NCBI GenBank assembly: GCA_022432975.1
Contig: CM039502.1
Location: forward strand, 28,311,205 to 28,375,204
Direction of reading: 5' to 3'
DNA: 64,000 bases
Source of the DNA: Begonia masoniana
Taxonomy: Eukaryota; Streptophyta; Magnoliopsida; Cucurbitales; Begoniaceae
The position numbers and the translations under genes are program-made. Of this stretch, positions 22,252 through 33,744 are shown in pieces; position 1 is the first letter of the stretch; each line of letters starts with the position of its first letter. Under the pieces are notes generated by a model that worked only from the letters and a program-made list of their open reading frames with translations, ran no database searches and was not told the origin of the DNA.

Positions 22252-23289
22252 TCAGCGCCTCGTACGGAGCCATGCCAATAGTAGCCTGGAAGCTGTTGTT
22301 GTAGAGAACTCAATCAATGGTAAATATCGGCTCCACGAGCCCTGAAACTCTAGCACGCAAGCTCTAAGCATATCCTCAAGAATCTGATTCGTTCTTTCTG
22401 TCTGCCCATCAGTCTGAAGATGAAACGCCGTGCTAAAATTCAGCTGAGTTCCCATCGCCTTATGTAAACTCCTCCAGAACTTCAAAGTAAATCTGGCATC
22501 TCTATTAGAAACAATAGATATGGGCACTCCGTGTAGCCTAACGATCTCCTGCACATACAGCTCAGCTAGCTGATCCATAGAATAGGTCATTTTCACTGGC
22601 AGGAAGTGAGCTGTCTTTGTCAAACGGTCTACTATCACTCAAATACCATCGTGCCCCTTTGTCGTTCTCGGGAGTTCCACTATAAAATCCATGGAGATCT
22701 GCTCCCATTTCCACTCTGGAATAGGCAATGGCTGTAAGGTTCCGGCTAGCCTTTGATGCTCTGCCTTAACCTGTTGGCAAATTAGGCAAGTTTCTACGTA
22801 CCTGGCAATCTCTCTCTTCATGTTTGGCCACCAGAAATGTTGTCTCAAGTCTCTATACATTTTGGTGCTTCCTGGATGCACTGAATATGCCGAGGAGTGT
22901 GCCTCAGTTAAGATCTCCCTTTTCAGTTCATCATCGCTAGGCACGTCCCACCTATGCCTAAATTTCAATACTCCATCATCTGTCAAGTTGAAGTCAGACA
23001 AACCTTCAGATGTCATGCTCATTCGATGCCTTTCACACTCCAAATCATTTTGTTGAGCTTCTCGTATTCTGTCCAAAATTGTCGATCTTAGAGAAATGTT
23101 GGTGAGCATGCTGGACAACTCTGCCACAATCTCTACATCGAACTTCTCAATCTTAGACCTCAGCATTATCGACATCGATGCAAGCGAAGGCTGACTCACA
23201 ATAGGCATTCTGCTCAAGGCATCAGCGACTTTGTTTGCCTTCCCTGGGTGGTATTTAATTTCAAAATCATAATCTTTAACGAACTCCAA
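22252..23289 (-). pseudogene. G2 integrase with HHCC zinc-binding domain
   Basis: It includes the HHCC domain (HPGSTKMYRDLRQHFWWP, CLICQQVKAEHQ) and the core (FIVELPRTTKGHDG, VDRLTKTAHFLPVK, VSNRDARFTLKFW, FHLQTDGQTERTNQIL). A TGA at 22639-22641 replaces the conserved tryptophan codon between GHDGI and VIVDRL, and a frameshift near 22290 ends the recognisable frame. Confidence 0.9.
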
Positions 23290-24510
23290 TCACCTTCGCT
23301 GTCGCATATTAAGTTCTTTCTGCGTAAACAAATACTTTAAGTTTCTGTGATCAGAGAACACCTCACACTACTGCCCATACAGATAGTGTCTCCAGATTTT
23401 CAAGGCAAAGACAACCGCTGCAAGCTCAAGGTCGTGTGTCAGATAGTTTTGCTCATATGGCTTCAACTGCCGAGAAGCATAAGCAATGACCCTGCCTTCC
23501 TGCATCAATACACATCCCAGTCCAATTCTCGAGGCGTCACAGTAAATACTGAACTTATCACCCTCAACTGGCAGAGTCAGAACTGGAGCTGTAGTCAATC
23601 TCTGTTTCAGCTCCACAAAGCTCTTTTCACAAGCAGGTGACCATACAAATTTCTCATTCTTCCTCGTCAATCGAGATAGAGGGACTGCTATCTTTGAAAA
23701 TCCCTCAATGAATTTCCTGTAATATCTAGCCAAACCGAGAAATCCTCGTACCTCTCGCGCATTTTTAGGCTGTGGCCAATCTCTGACAACTTCGATCTTT
23801 GTCAGATCTACCGAAATTCCCTCCTGAGATATGATATGGCCGAGAAAACCAATCCGATCAAGCCAAAACTCGCACTTAGAAAATTTCGGATACAATTGGT
23901 GCTGACAAAAAGTTCTAAGAAAAATCCATAAATGTTCCTCGTGCTCCTCATTTGTCTTTGAATAGATCAATATGTCATCAATGAAGACGACAACAAACTT
24001 GTCTAAATACTCCTTAAAAACACGGTTCATCAAATCCATAAAAGCTGCAGGAGCATTCGTAAGCCCAAAGGACATCACAAGAAATTCGTAATGTCCGTAC
24101 CTTGTTCGGAAGGCCATTTTCTGAACATCTTCCCTCCGGAACTTCAACTGATAATAACTCGAGCGTAGATCTATCCTCAAAAATACTCGGGCACCCTGCA
24201 GTTGATCAAACAGGTCGTCAATTCGAACCAGTGGATACTTATTCTTCACTGTTAGTTTATTCAACTCTCTATAATCAACAAACATCCTGAGAGTTCCGTC
24301 CTTTTTCTTCACGAACAGCACTGGCGCACCCCAGGGAGAAAAGCTGGGTCGGATAAACCCCTTGTCTAACAACTCCTCTAACTGAGACTTTAGCTCTTTT
24401 AATTCGGCAGGTGCTAGTCTGTAAGGATTCTTTGATACCGGCGCAGAGCCTGGATACACATCAATCACAAACTCGATCTCTTTGTTCAGTCCATCCATAA
24501 ATTGTTGCAC
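23290..24510 (-). pseudogene. G2 reverse transcriptase and RNase H
   Basis: RT motifs in order are [31 protein letters not shown] catalytic region, [19 protein letters not shown] and [13 protein letters not shown]; RNase H follows with [17 protein letters not shown] and [19 protein letters not shown]. Stops interrupt the end (a TAG near 23367 within YGQ/CEVFSDH and a TGA near 23288). The 5' end is fused in frame to the gag region through a deletion of the gag tail and protease. Confidence 0.9.
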
Positions 24511-25062
24511 CTTGTCCTCATTATCACTGACTAGGCGCGGTGCAAACCTGGATAAAGCTTCAAACTTCCTGATATACTCTGCAACTGTACTAGTCTACTT
24601 CAATTGCGTAAACTCAGCTCTCTTTGCCGCCCTCGCTGTACGGCTGAAATACTTATCAAAGAACACGGTCTTAAACCGTTCCCACCTCATCAGTGCCACG
24701 TCTGTCGTAGCCTTAGCAGAATCCCACCAAGACCGGGCATCCAATGCAAGGTGGAATGTGACACACGCGACCTTCTCAGCATTGTCCACTTTGGTATACG
24801 CCAACATGTCCTCCATCGTTCGAACCCACTCCTCAGCAATTGAGGGATCCGTAGACTGTCCGTTGAATATTGGAGGCCTTAGCTTTTGAAATCTTTCCAG
24901 GCTATGGTTGTCCAGAATTACTATGTTCCGAGCTCTCTGATTTTCCCGATTCACTAGACTCTCTATCTGTTGTGCTTGCCTGTCTATATGCTGAGCCTGA
25001 CGGTCCAGCAAATCAGTCAGCCTATCTAAGGCATCGTCTCAGGCGTCTCTACCTCGAACCAT
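24511..25062 (-). pseudogene. G2 gag N-terminal remnant
   Basis: Start ATG at 25062-25060 is in the same context as G1. A TGA occurs about 8 codons in, and a TAG near 24597 follows TQLK. The gag core (FNGQSTDPSIAEEWVRTME, FHLALDARSWWDSAKATT) is otherwise close to G1. It ends inside MDGLN, where it joins pol ([10 protein letters not shown]) through a deletion; the join shares GAGAT with both parents, suggesting short-homology repair. Confidence 0.9.
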
Positions 25063-25211
25063 CTTTCTATTACTCCTATAAAAGTTAAAACAAATAATTC
25101 TAAGGAAATCGGATTTAAATAAAGCAATTAAACGTACTTACAGTTGATGAAGGACGTCCGCGTAGTGGTTGTGCAGTCGTGCAGTCTACAGAACCATTTT
25201 TAAAACCCGGG

Positions 25212-25224
25212 GGCTCTGATACCA
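25212..25224 (-). promoter_or_regulatory. Primer-binding site of gypsy G2
   Basis: Minus-strand TGGTATCAGAGCC lies 4 bp from the LTR end at 25229, complementary to initiator tRNA-Met. Confidence 0.88.
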
Positions 25225-25228
25225 TAAC

Positions 25229-27075
25229 TGTAACAACCCTTACCCGTATCCTAATTTTACCGTATAAATTTTTCATTTTAATTACAGTTTAAGCGGACTA
25301 AATCTAAGTTGTTAAATAATTTAAACAATACTTAAAACAAATACTAAACAATTGAAATATAATTATTAAAATCATTTTAAACAATTAAAATCAGGCGGAG
25401 GGCAAAAAGGGACATTGTCCCGAAAAGTAAAGGGGCGATCGATCGCCCAAAACAGGCGATCGATGGCCTGTTGAAAAAGCTGAGGCGCGATCGATCGCCC
25501 TCAGCGATCGCCAATTTTTTTGCCCAGCGATCGCCTCTCCAGGCGATCGCTCGGCACACGCCCTGGAATTTCTTCTAGAGCATGACCAAAAGGGGCGATC
25601 GATCGCCCTCCCTGGTCAAAATCACGCACCGACTGTCAGCGCACTCCCACGGGTCATCCTCCTTCAACGTGCTCATAGTTCAGGCGGAGGGACGTCTTCC
25701 TCACCTGTCTCAAAATCACCTACACCATAGAATTAAACATGTGAGCTAGAGGCTCAGTAAATCTAAGTGAATGCACGTGAATGCTAATGCTATGCATCTA
25801 CAATTCATAAATCATGCGTCCTACCTTTTCGCTAATCATTTCATTTATGTCACCGGGGCTTCTCTTTCGCTAGTTAGGAACGGCATATCTGACGATTGGA
25901 TAGCCCCTAGTATCTAACCGGGAAGAAAACATGTTTCACCTAACAGCCATGTCTGAACCACCGCCACCGACGTGACCATCATTACATTCGTTTACCTTTT
26001 AGTTTTGTAAAACATGCATCGAAATTCCTTTTCATGCCTTTTTGAAAACAATGATGCATAAACAAATATTATGCCATGAACGAAATAAAAACAAGTAGAA
26101 ACTTACAACAATTAACAACCTAACCAAACCTAAAACTAACTACCCGTTCTAATACTCGAAACACACAAGCACCTCCAATTTCCTCTATCAACACAAATCT
26201 TATGGTGTAGGCCAAGACGGCCAAACAAATCACAAAGAGTTACCTCGCGTCGGTTGAAATTTACGCTCCGTCCACGAGCGTTGTTCACCTAAGGCAATAC
26301 ACAACATTTGTCATTTAAACGAATTCTAAACTATCGAGCTTAGAAAATTACAAACTCCTAGGTAAAGAAAATCTCATAAACTCTAAAACACTTCTCACGA
26401 GCATTTCATCGAGCAATTTGTGCTCGTGAACATCCTAACCCCCATTAATGGGGTTTTTAAAACCTTCCAACCCCCAAACTTCTCAACCACCTCTATTAAT
26501 TCTACTAACTTTTATCAACAACCGTAAATACGCCCATTAGAGCCATAAATACGGTAAACCTATCGATTTCAAACTCAATTTCACGTTTTCAATGAAAACC
26601 CTAACGAAACTTAACCATTTTCAACCCTAGAAATTGATATCTAACGTACCAAAATCATAGATTCATACCTAGAGTTGGGCTTGAAGAAGAAAACGAGAAG
26701 AAACGATCGCCAGAGAGCAAGTTTTCGACGACGGAGAAGAGAATCGCACGAAGGGAAGAAAAATCGCCTAGAATGAGAGGGAAGAAGAACTCGTGTGAGG
26801 GAGGGGAGAAATGAGGGATTTTTGTATTTTTAAAAAAAATTGGTTTGTGCAATTACCAATTTGCCCCTCCATTAACTCTTTATTTGTTTCTCCAACAATT
26901 TTGTTATTTATCCAACGATTCGTTTTCTCTAAATTTTCATATTTCTCCTAAAATTCTAACTTATTATTACGGCTTCATTAAAACTTTCCGTTCGCAAAAC
27001 GGACTTAATTTGACGTATTTACAAAAATATCGTTTGTATTGGAATAAAATCAAATCTCGTAAAGCCGGGTGTTAC
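25229..27075 (-). repeat. G2 5' LTR (1847 bp, internally deleted)
   Basis: Plus-strand termini TGTAACAACC and GGGTGTTACA. Compared with the 3' LTR it jumps from the GATCGATCGCC cluster (about 25615) straight to TCAAAATCACGCACCGACTG, losing about 440 bp. The remainder aligns closely, with scattered substitutions. Confidence 0.92.
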
Positions 27076-27538
27076 ACACATAATCATTAGAAATAGCAGA
27101 TCTTCTTTCTCTTACAGATCGTCATAATGGTATTTCTAGTGATTCATCTCTTATAGGTCCATTAGTAACAATCACATCATGTGGAGTTTGATCATTAATT
27201 TGTTGGTTGTATAAATCATTAATACTATCAACAACTAGTGGAACAACAACTTGAGCCGAAGTTAGTATTGAAACTTACACCCTAACTTTCTTAATTTCCA
27301 CCTTACGTGGTTCCAAACTCCCACTGATCTCACCACTTTCAATGAACCTAGCATTTTCAGTTTCAATTATTCTCGTACTATGGCTAGGACAATTAAATCT
27401 ATACTCTTTTGACTTTTCTGGATAACCAATGAAGAAACCACTGGTTGTTCTTGAATCCAGTTTCTTTTCATGTGGATTATAAATTCTTACTTCTGCTGGG
27501 TAACCCCAAACATGCAGGTGCCTTAAACTGGGTTTCCT
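27076..27538 (-). pseudogene. Copia-2 integrase-RT linker
   Basis: Continuation of the Copia-2 frame on the far side of G2. It shows the degenerate copia linker between integrase and RT: GFFIGYPEKSKEYRFNCP (retroviral integrase C-terminal, SH3-like zone) and a charged stretch. It carries stops and indels, so no long frame is open. Confidence 0.75.
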
Positions 27539-27892
27539 TCATGTCCACAGTTCAAATGGAGTATTTGAGACTGCCTTACTAGGAACCCTGTTTAATAAAT
27601 ATACAACAGTCTTTAAAGCATGCATCCACAATGATAAGGGTAAAGAAAGATTACTTAACATACTCCTAACCATATCCATTAAGGTACGATTTCGCCTTTC
27701 TGCAACACCATTCTGTTCTGGTGTTCTTGGCATTGTGTATTGCGCACAAATACCACGACTTTCAAGGAATTTAGCAAATGGACCTGGATGTTGTCCATTT
27801 TCATCATAACTTCCATAGTATTCACCACCTCTATCAGATTTCATAATTTTCACTTTTCTATTTACTTGTCTTTCAACCTCAGTAATAAACAC
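27539..27892 (-). pseudogene. Copia-2 integrase core
   Basis: It includes IMKSDRGGEYYGSYDENG, YTMPRTPEQNGVAERRNRT and SLWMHALKTVVYLLNRVPSK, the catalytic D-E part and C-terminal part of a copia integrase core. A frame break near 27900 separates it from the upstream segment. Confidence 0.9.
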
Positions 27893-27923
27893 TTCAAGAG
27901 CATTTATTGATTGAGCTTATCAT

Positions 27924-28756
27924 TCAGTAGATAGATATATCCATAACGTGAAAAATCATCAATAAAGGTGATAAAATACTTTTCTCCACCAAAAGATGGA
28001 ACATCAAAAGGACCCCATATATCGGTATATATAATTTCAAGGAGCTGTTTGCTTCTTGTGGCTGATTTCTTAATTGTGTTTCTTGTTTGTTTTCAACATA
28101 AATATTTAGGTCAGTAAAATCCAAATGTGGAAAGATTTGATTCTTTATCAATCTTTCCATTCTTTCTTTGGATATATGACCCAATCGTTTATGCCACAAA
28201 TTAGCAGAACATTCATTCATTAAACCACATTTCGTTCCAACATTACTATGCTCAATTAAAAGGGTTTCTTCAAAAAAATGATCAAGCTTTAATTTGTACA
28301 AACCATCATACAGAACACCAGAACCAATAAAAACATTATCTTTATAGAAACTGAAACATTCATTCCCAAACATAAAGGAATATCTAACTGTATCAAGTTT
28401 CGATAATGAAACTAAATTTTGAGAAACAGTTGGAACATAAACAGTTTGAAAAAGATCTAATTGATGTCCAGTGTCTAACATTAAACGGTAAGTTTCAATA
28501 GCTTCAACTGGAACTTTTACCCGATTACCCATATAGATATATCTTTCATTTGGGCTTATGGTTTGGGTAGTAAGAATTCTCTGCATCGTATTAGAAACAT
28601 GAGTGGTACAACCAGAATCAATCCACCAAGTATTAGAAGGAACTTCAGTTAAGTTTGATTTGAAACATACGAAAGCATTAGGCTTACCTTTCTTTTCGAA
28701 CCATGCCTTACGTTTCAGACAATCTTTCTGATAGTGTCCTTGCTTTCCACAGAAAT
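27924..28756 (-). pseudogene. Copia-2 protease, pre-integrase zinc finger and integrase start
   Basis: Starting from the zinc knuckle half FCGKQGHYQKDC (about 28720-28756), it continues through the aspartic protease WWIDSGCTTHVSN (about 28600-28625), YVPTVSQNLVSLSKLDTV and the GAG-pre-integrase domain (LWHKRLGHISKERMERLI). The C-terminal 60 residues are shifted out of frame. It is cut at 28756 by a solo LTR inside the first knuckle; the missing cysteine codon is at 30950-30965. Confidence 0.88.
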
Positions 28757-30949
28757 TGTAACACCTGTAATGTTTCTATAATGTGTGTAGCATTAGATTA
28801 GACGTGTTATGAGAGTTTAATTATTCAAGATTGATTATGTGCATTGAAGTTTAATGGAAGAGAAAAGAGAAGAAAAGGGTTTGACAATTCAAACCAAAAA
28901 TGGTTTGAAAAGTCAAAACATTGAACCAATGAAAAGCTAAGTAATAAGTAAAATAAAATATGGAAAAATTGAATGAAAGAAGAGTTTAATGAGGCATTCA
29001 CCTTGGGATTCATAAAAGAGAAGGGGGGAGGGTTTAAATTACAAAATTTGAAATTTTGGTGGAGGAAAAGAAAAAGAGGAAAAGTGGTTTTATAAAAAGG
29101 AGTAAAATGGGGATTTTAAGCTAATTATCTTCTTCTTCTCCTTCCTCCATCGAAGGGCAGCCATTGTTAGGGCTTTCACCTTCTCTTCTTCACATTTTTG
29201 CTTGGAGTTTAAGGTAAAATCATGTGGGGGTTTTAGTTTAATACTTGTTAGGGTTGGTTTTAAAGGTTTTAATGGTGTATTTGGAGGGTTTGGTTAGGGT
29301 TTGGAAAACCCTAACCATGGAGTCCGAAAATTTGGGTTAAAATGTTAGATTTCTTTCCAAATTTCATGTTTTAATTGTTGAATGGATTAGTTTAGGGGGT
29401 TTTTAGAGAGAAATGGAAGATTGGAAGTAAGTTGTGAAAAACCGGTTTTTAACTCAAAGTGTGCCAGTTCTGTTTTTGCATTTTTTGTTCTGCCAAGTGG
29501 TTTATTTGGTTAATTTAAGTGTTTCAATGGATAGTAGTCGTGTAGAGGTTTCCGAAGTGGGGTGGCACGTCGAAATCTGTTGAAAAACGAGAAAGTTATG
29601 GCCGTTGGAAGTTGGACGTTAGAATTTGTAGTAAAAATCGAGTTTTGGGGTTTTAGGTTGAAATGTGTGGTTAGTTTAGTTAGAAAAAAAAATCCTTTAG
29701 AAATTATTAATGATTTTCTAAGTGATTTATCCTATTTGTTTAGGTTGTCGAACGTGTAATTCAGTTGGACGAAGTGAACGAGAACGTACCGAGACATCAG
29801 GTAAGTGGTGGATGCATGTTTGTTGCCTTCGGGCCTACACCATAGAACGGTATTGATTGTTTGCTTGTTTGTTGTGTTTTTCTTTGTGTCAAGCATCGTG
29901 TGTCATGCATCATTGCTTTCTAACTACGAAACCACGTGTTTTGGCATGTTTGAGTGGTGAGGATGAAATGTAAGATAAGAAAATTGATATGCAACTTGGT
30001 CTCGAGTGGAATAGCCTCGTCGGGCAAGAGCTCGTTGAGCACCCCGCGAGGGATTTTACTAAAGATGTTATGCTAATGTATGTAATGTGTCGTGAGTATG
30101 AATGTCTCGACTTGTTCGTACTTGAAGGCACACTGAGGATTCTACGATCGATGGGAGGAGATTCGGTATGGCCGTCCCGGATTGTGTTAGAACGTGTGCC
30201 TTCAATCTCGCTTCGTGGGTCAAGGCGTGGCCATCCTGGATTGTGTTGGGGCGTGTGCCTACTTGATTCACATGAAAGTGAAAGATAAATGCAACCAGAA
30301 TGAAAAGAAAACAACGGAGTGTGTAGAAACTGCATGTTAGGATTGAGTTGAGCATCCAGTGTGTTACTGTACATTATTTTCCTACTTGCTAAGCGTTAGG
30401 CTTACTTTTGTGTTCTATGGTGTAGGTGACGAGTATTATCCAGGTGAGGTAGAAGGGACAGCTGAGGACTAGGCTGCAGTCGGAGGAGTACGGAGTCCGC
30501 CGGTGCAGGCTATTGTCGGGGCGTCTTGGCCACTGTCTTCCTCTGGTATTTTGTGGGAGCTTGATGTAGTGAGTTTTGTAAGTATTTTTGGAAATGTTTT
30601 GTTTTGAGAAAAGTTAGAAAAAAGTGGAGAGGTTTGGGTACGTTTTATTGTAAATATTTTATTAGCTATTTTGGACGTTTGCGAGTCGATTGTGTTGTTG
30701 GATAATGGTTGCACATATTTGGAAATTGAAATTATATGTTTTTGGTTTTGATTTCAGGTTTGAGTTTTTAAAGTTTTAGGCGTTATGCCGTCCGTTTTGA
30801 TTTTAAAGTAAATAACGTCGGGTTTACGTTCGCTATTTTTCCATTTTTCGTTTTAAGTCGGTTTTCGAAAATTATTTTAAACGTCGTTTTAAATGTGGGA
30901 TTGGTTTGCAAAGTAGCGCACCGAGCCGAGGCGGGTTCGGGGCGTTACA
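28757..30949 (-). mobile_element. Solo LTR, gypsy-type (2193 bp), TSD GAAAT
   Basis: Plus-strand termini are TGTAACACCT and GGGGCGTTACA, flanked by perfect 5-bp duplications GAAAT (28752-28756 and 30950-30954). Its reverse complement starts TGTAACGCCCCGAACCCGCC, like the solo LTR at 47699-50352, and shares the TGTAGGCCCGAAGGC block, so both belong to one family in opposite orientation. No internal region is present, so the element was reduced by LTR-LTR recombination. Small ORFs inside have no domains. Confidence 0.93.
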
Positions 30950-30954
30950 GAAAT

Positions 30955-31700
30955 GACACTTATCTTTCTGTTGTTCCTTCTTAAGGATTTGGAAAGAGGA
31001 TTGAGCTACCGATGATAGTCTTTTTTTAACATTTCCTAGTTTCTTTCTAGCTCCTTCATAATTCATAAGATTGACAGCTTGAGTTCCTGGTTTCTTAATT
31101 CTTGCTTCTTCCTAAATGAGCATACTTTGCAATTCATACATATTTCATTTAGTCCTCATAGTATTATAGCTCATATGAAATTGGCCAGATTGAGGAGGCA
31201 AGGAGTTTAGGATAAACGTCACAAAGAAGTTTTCATTCACTTCCATTCCCATGGTCTTTAATCTTGCTGTCATGTTTGTCATTTCGACAACATGCTTATG
31301 CATGGTACGAGAACCATCAAACTTCATGGTGGTCAAAGTACCCATCAATGTTCCAGCAAGTGATTGATTTATCAACCGATTTAGACTGAGAACATTCTTC
31401 CACAAATTTCATAAATTCCATAGCACTTTCAGTTTTCAGAAATGTGGACTTGATGTTGTTAGCAACAGTCATCCGCATAAACATTAGGCTCAGTCTGTTT
31501 GATCTTTCCCAAGCATTATAGGAAGATCTCTGATTAGCGCTAATAGATGCAGTAATAGCAGCTGGTTTCTCAGTAAGAAGTGTCAAATCAAGATCCAGAA
31601 CACCAAGGTAAAACTGAACTTGTTCGCACCATTCAGTGAAATTTAGACAAGAAAACTTGACAACAGACGTAGCTTGCGAATGAAGAGCAACAAGAATAAA
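30955..31700 (-). pseudogene. Copia-2 gag
   Basis: The UBN2-type gag is recognisable from KFSCLNFTEWCEQVQFYLG (about 31600-31655) through LTLLTEKPAAITASI, YNAWERSNRLSLMFMRM, GTLTTMKFDGSRTMHKHV and MGMEVNENFFVTFILNSLPP to the first half of the zinc knuckle (DKCHF, 30950-30965). Frame breaks occur near 31320 and 31140. In the reading frame of the N-terminus I see no ATG; a TGA lies just upstream, so the start is also lost. Confidence 0.88.
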
Positions 31701-33002
31701 TGTTACAAATATAAATCATGCTCATTCTTTAATACTTTGAGTCATAATGCAATCAAACAATCATAAATATATATATTGAAGTTCTCCTTTGGGTGACACA
31801 ACAATATATAATCATAAACATAATTGATACTCAACTTACTTTCATATAATTGGTAATCAACATACTCGATATAGACATGTTTGTTATCTTTGGATATACT
31901 AAACACGCCTAACCAAAGCATATCAATCGACCACAATCATGTTCACAATTATAAAATAATCAATCCACCTTTGAGCGATTTAACATATTTTATAATCATG
32001 AAAATCAATATACTCATGTTAAAAACATAATTCTCATCATGTCGTTTCATTACTGAGCATCGCATACAACATGAGTAATCGACTTTAGTAAATTTGATAT
32101 ATGTAAAAAGTCTTTATTATTCGGCCACTTTGGAGACTAACGAATTAAACATAATTTAGATATCCAATAATTTCGGTGAACAGTAATTTCTTAATCTCAC
32201 CGATTATTCATCTTTATTTTAACAGAAAACAATCATTCAACAGCGGATAAACATAAGTTCATTCATAATTGAATAGATGCAGTAATAGCAGCTGGTTTCT
32301 CAGTAAGAAGTGTCAAATCAAGATCCAGAACACCAAGGTAAAACTGAACTTGTTCGCACCATTCAGTGAAATTTAGACAAGAAAACTTGACAACAGACGT
32401 AGCTTGCGAATGAAGAGCAACAAGAATAAATGTTACAAATATAAATCATGCTCATTCTTTAATACTTTGAGTCATAATGCAATCAAACAATCATAAAAAT
32501 ATATATTGAAGTTCTCCTTTGGGTGACACAACAATATATAATCATAAACATAATTGATACTCAACTTACTTTCATATAATTGGTAATCAACATACTCGAT
32601 ATAGACATGTTTGTTATCTTTGGATATACTAAACACGCCTAACCAAAGCATATCAATCGACCACAATCATGTTCACAATTATAAAATAATCAATCCACCT
32701 TTGAGCGATTTAACATATTTTATAATCATGAAAATCAATATACTCATGTTAAAAACATAATTCTCATCATGTCGTTTCATTACTGAGCATCGCATACAAC
32801 ATGAGTAATCGACTTTAGTAAATTTGATATATGTAAAAAGTCTTTATTATTCGGCCACTTTGGAGACTAACGAATTAAACATAATTTAGATATCCAATAA
32901 TTTCAGTGAACAGTAATTTCTTAATCTCACCGATTATTCATCTTTATTTTAACAGAAAACAATCATTCAACAGCGGATAAACATAAGTTCATTCATAATT
33001 GA
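31543..33002. repeat. 730-bp direct tandem duplication
   Basis: The segment from AGATGCAGTAATAGCAGCTG (31544) to the ATTCATAATTGAA motif (about 32272) is repeated immediately at 32274-33002. I find two substitutions between the copies (near 31767/32497 and 32184/32914). It comprises the gag start and the leader between gag and the primer-binding site of Copia-2. The identical 64-codon ORFs in each copy are not recognised and are probably noncoding. Confidence 0.95.
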
Positions 33003-33025
33003 AAAATCAATTGTTCTAAACACAT

Positions 33026-33037
33026 GTTCTGATACCA
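33026..33037 (-). promoter_or_regulatory. Primer-binding site of Copia-2
   Basis: Minus-strand TGGTATCAGAAC lies next to the LTR end at 33039. It is complementary to the initiator tRNA-Met 3' end, with one mismatch to the usual TGGTATCAGAGC. Confidence 0.8.
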
Positions 33038-33038
33038 C

Positions 33039-33620
33039 ATGTTTGCTTAACATGTTCATTATAGTTTCTCATATTCATTAATGAAAAACAAAAGGATCGT
33101 GAACATGTTGATTTTCACATATCTGTAATTAAGGGAAAAAAAAAGAAATACTTATTTGATTCCATGATAACAGAAATTGATTTCTCTCCATTAACCCCTC
33201 AAGTTTCTTCAGAGAGATTTTGATGGAACAATTATCTTAATTGGTTGGAGAGAGGACCAGTTTCTTCTTGAAGAGCTACGTTAATGATTAAGTTTCATTA
33301 ACTTAATCGCTTCATCAATAAAAACAAAATACCATGATCAATAGGATTTGTACACATATGGACCACATCACGCGAGTTTCATAATTTGACGTTTGAGTTT
33401 CATAATATTTGGCTTTATTAGTGTGGTACTTTTACAGAACAAAAACAGACCCGATCGATCGCAAATTTCCTGTGATCGGTTGATGTCTCTGCCGTTTGAC
33501 AGAGACATAATTCTCTTACCAATCTTTACTGCAATCGGTCGATGTACAATCGGCAGAGATATCAGCCTTTGTTGTATTCGCACTTTATTTTCTGTTGTAT
33601 TCACACTTATGCTCCCAACC
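33039..33620 (-). repeat. Copia-2 5' LTR (about 580 bp) with one unexpanded minisatellite unit
   Basis: The plus-strand left end TGTTTGCTTAACATG adjoins the primer-binding site. The right end, near GCTCCCAAC (33611-33619), matches the LTR start at 17336-17344 except for its last base, so the boundary is good to a few bases. At 33520-33553 it carries AATCTTTACTGCAATCGGTC-GATGTAC once, flanked by GATTG repeats (minus strand). Confidence 0.8.
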
Positions 33621-33744
33621 GGCAAACCTCCAGGCGATATCTGAACCCCTACCTCCTTTATCACTGAGCGTTCATTTAGGGGCCTTAGCTGGTGATCCGG
33701 GCTGTTTCCCTCTCTGCACCCCTACCCGACCACTTCGATCGTCA

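Larger units (their letters stand above)
19324..27075 (-). mobile_element. Gypsy G2, chromodomain retrotransposon with both LTRs
   Basis: On the minus strand: 5' LTR 27075-25229, primer-binding site, gag remnant, RT-RNase H, integrase, chromodomain, 3' LTR 21613-19324. A perfect 5-bp target duplication CACAT flanks it (19319-19323 and 27076-27080), and it splits the Copia-2 pol frame, so it is younger than Copia-2. About 1.2 kb between gag and the start of RT is missing. The coding frame has several stops; the copy is dead. Confidence 0.95.

Noticed and set aside
29910..30374. 154-codon minus-strand ORF in the solo LTR, with a similar one at 48789-49229
   Set aside because: Both are within related LTRs; similarity reflects LTR homology, the frames differ by indels and no protein domain is seen.
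33595..33744. TAF1B start upstream of 33745
   Set aside because: The frame is open to 33595, but that stretch enters the copia LTR, and the family starts right before the zinc ribbon.
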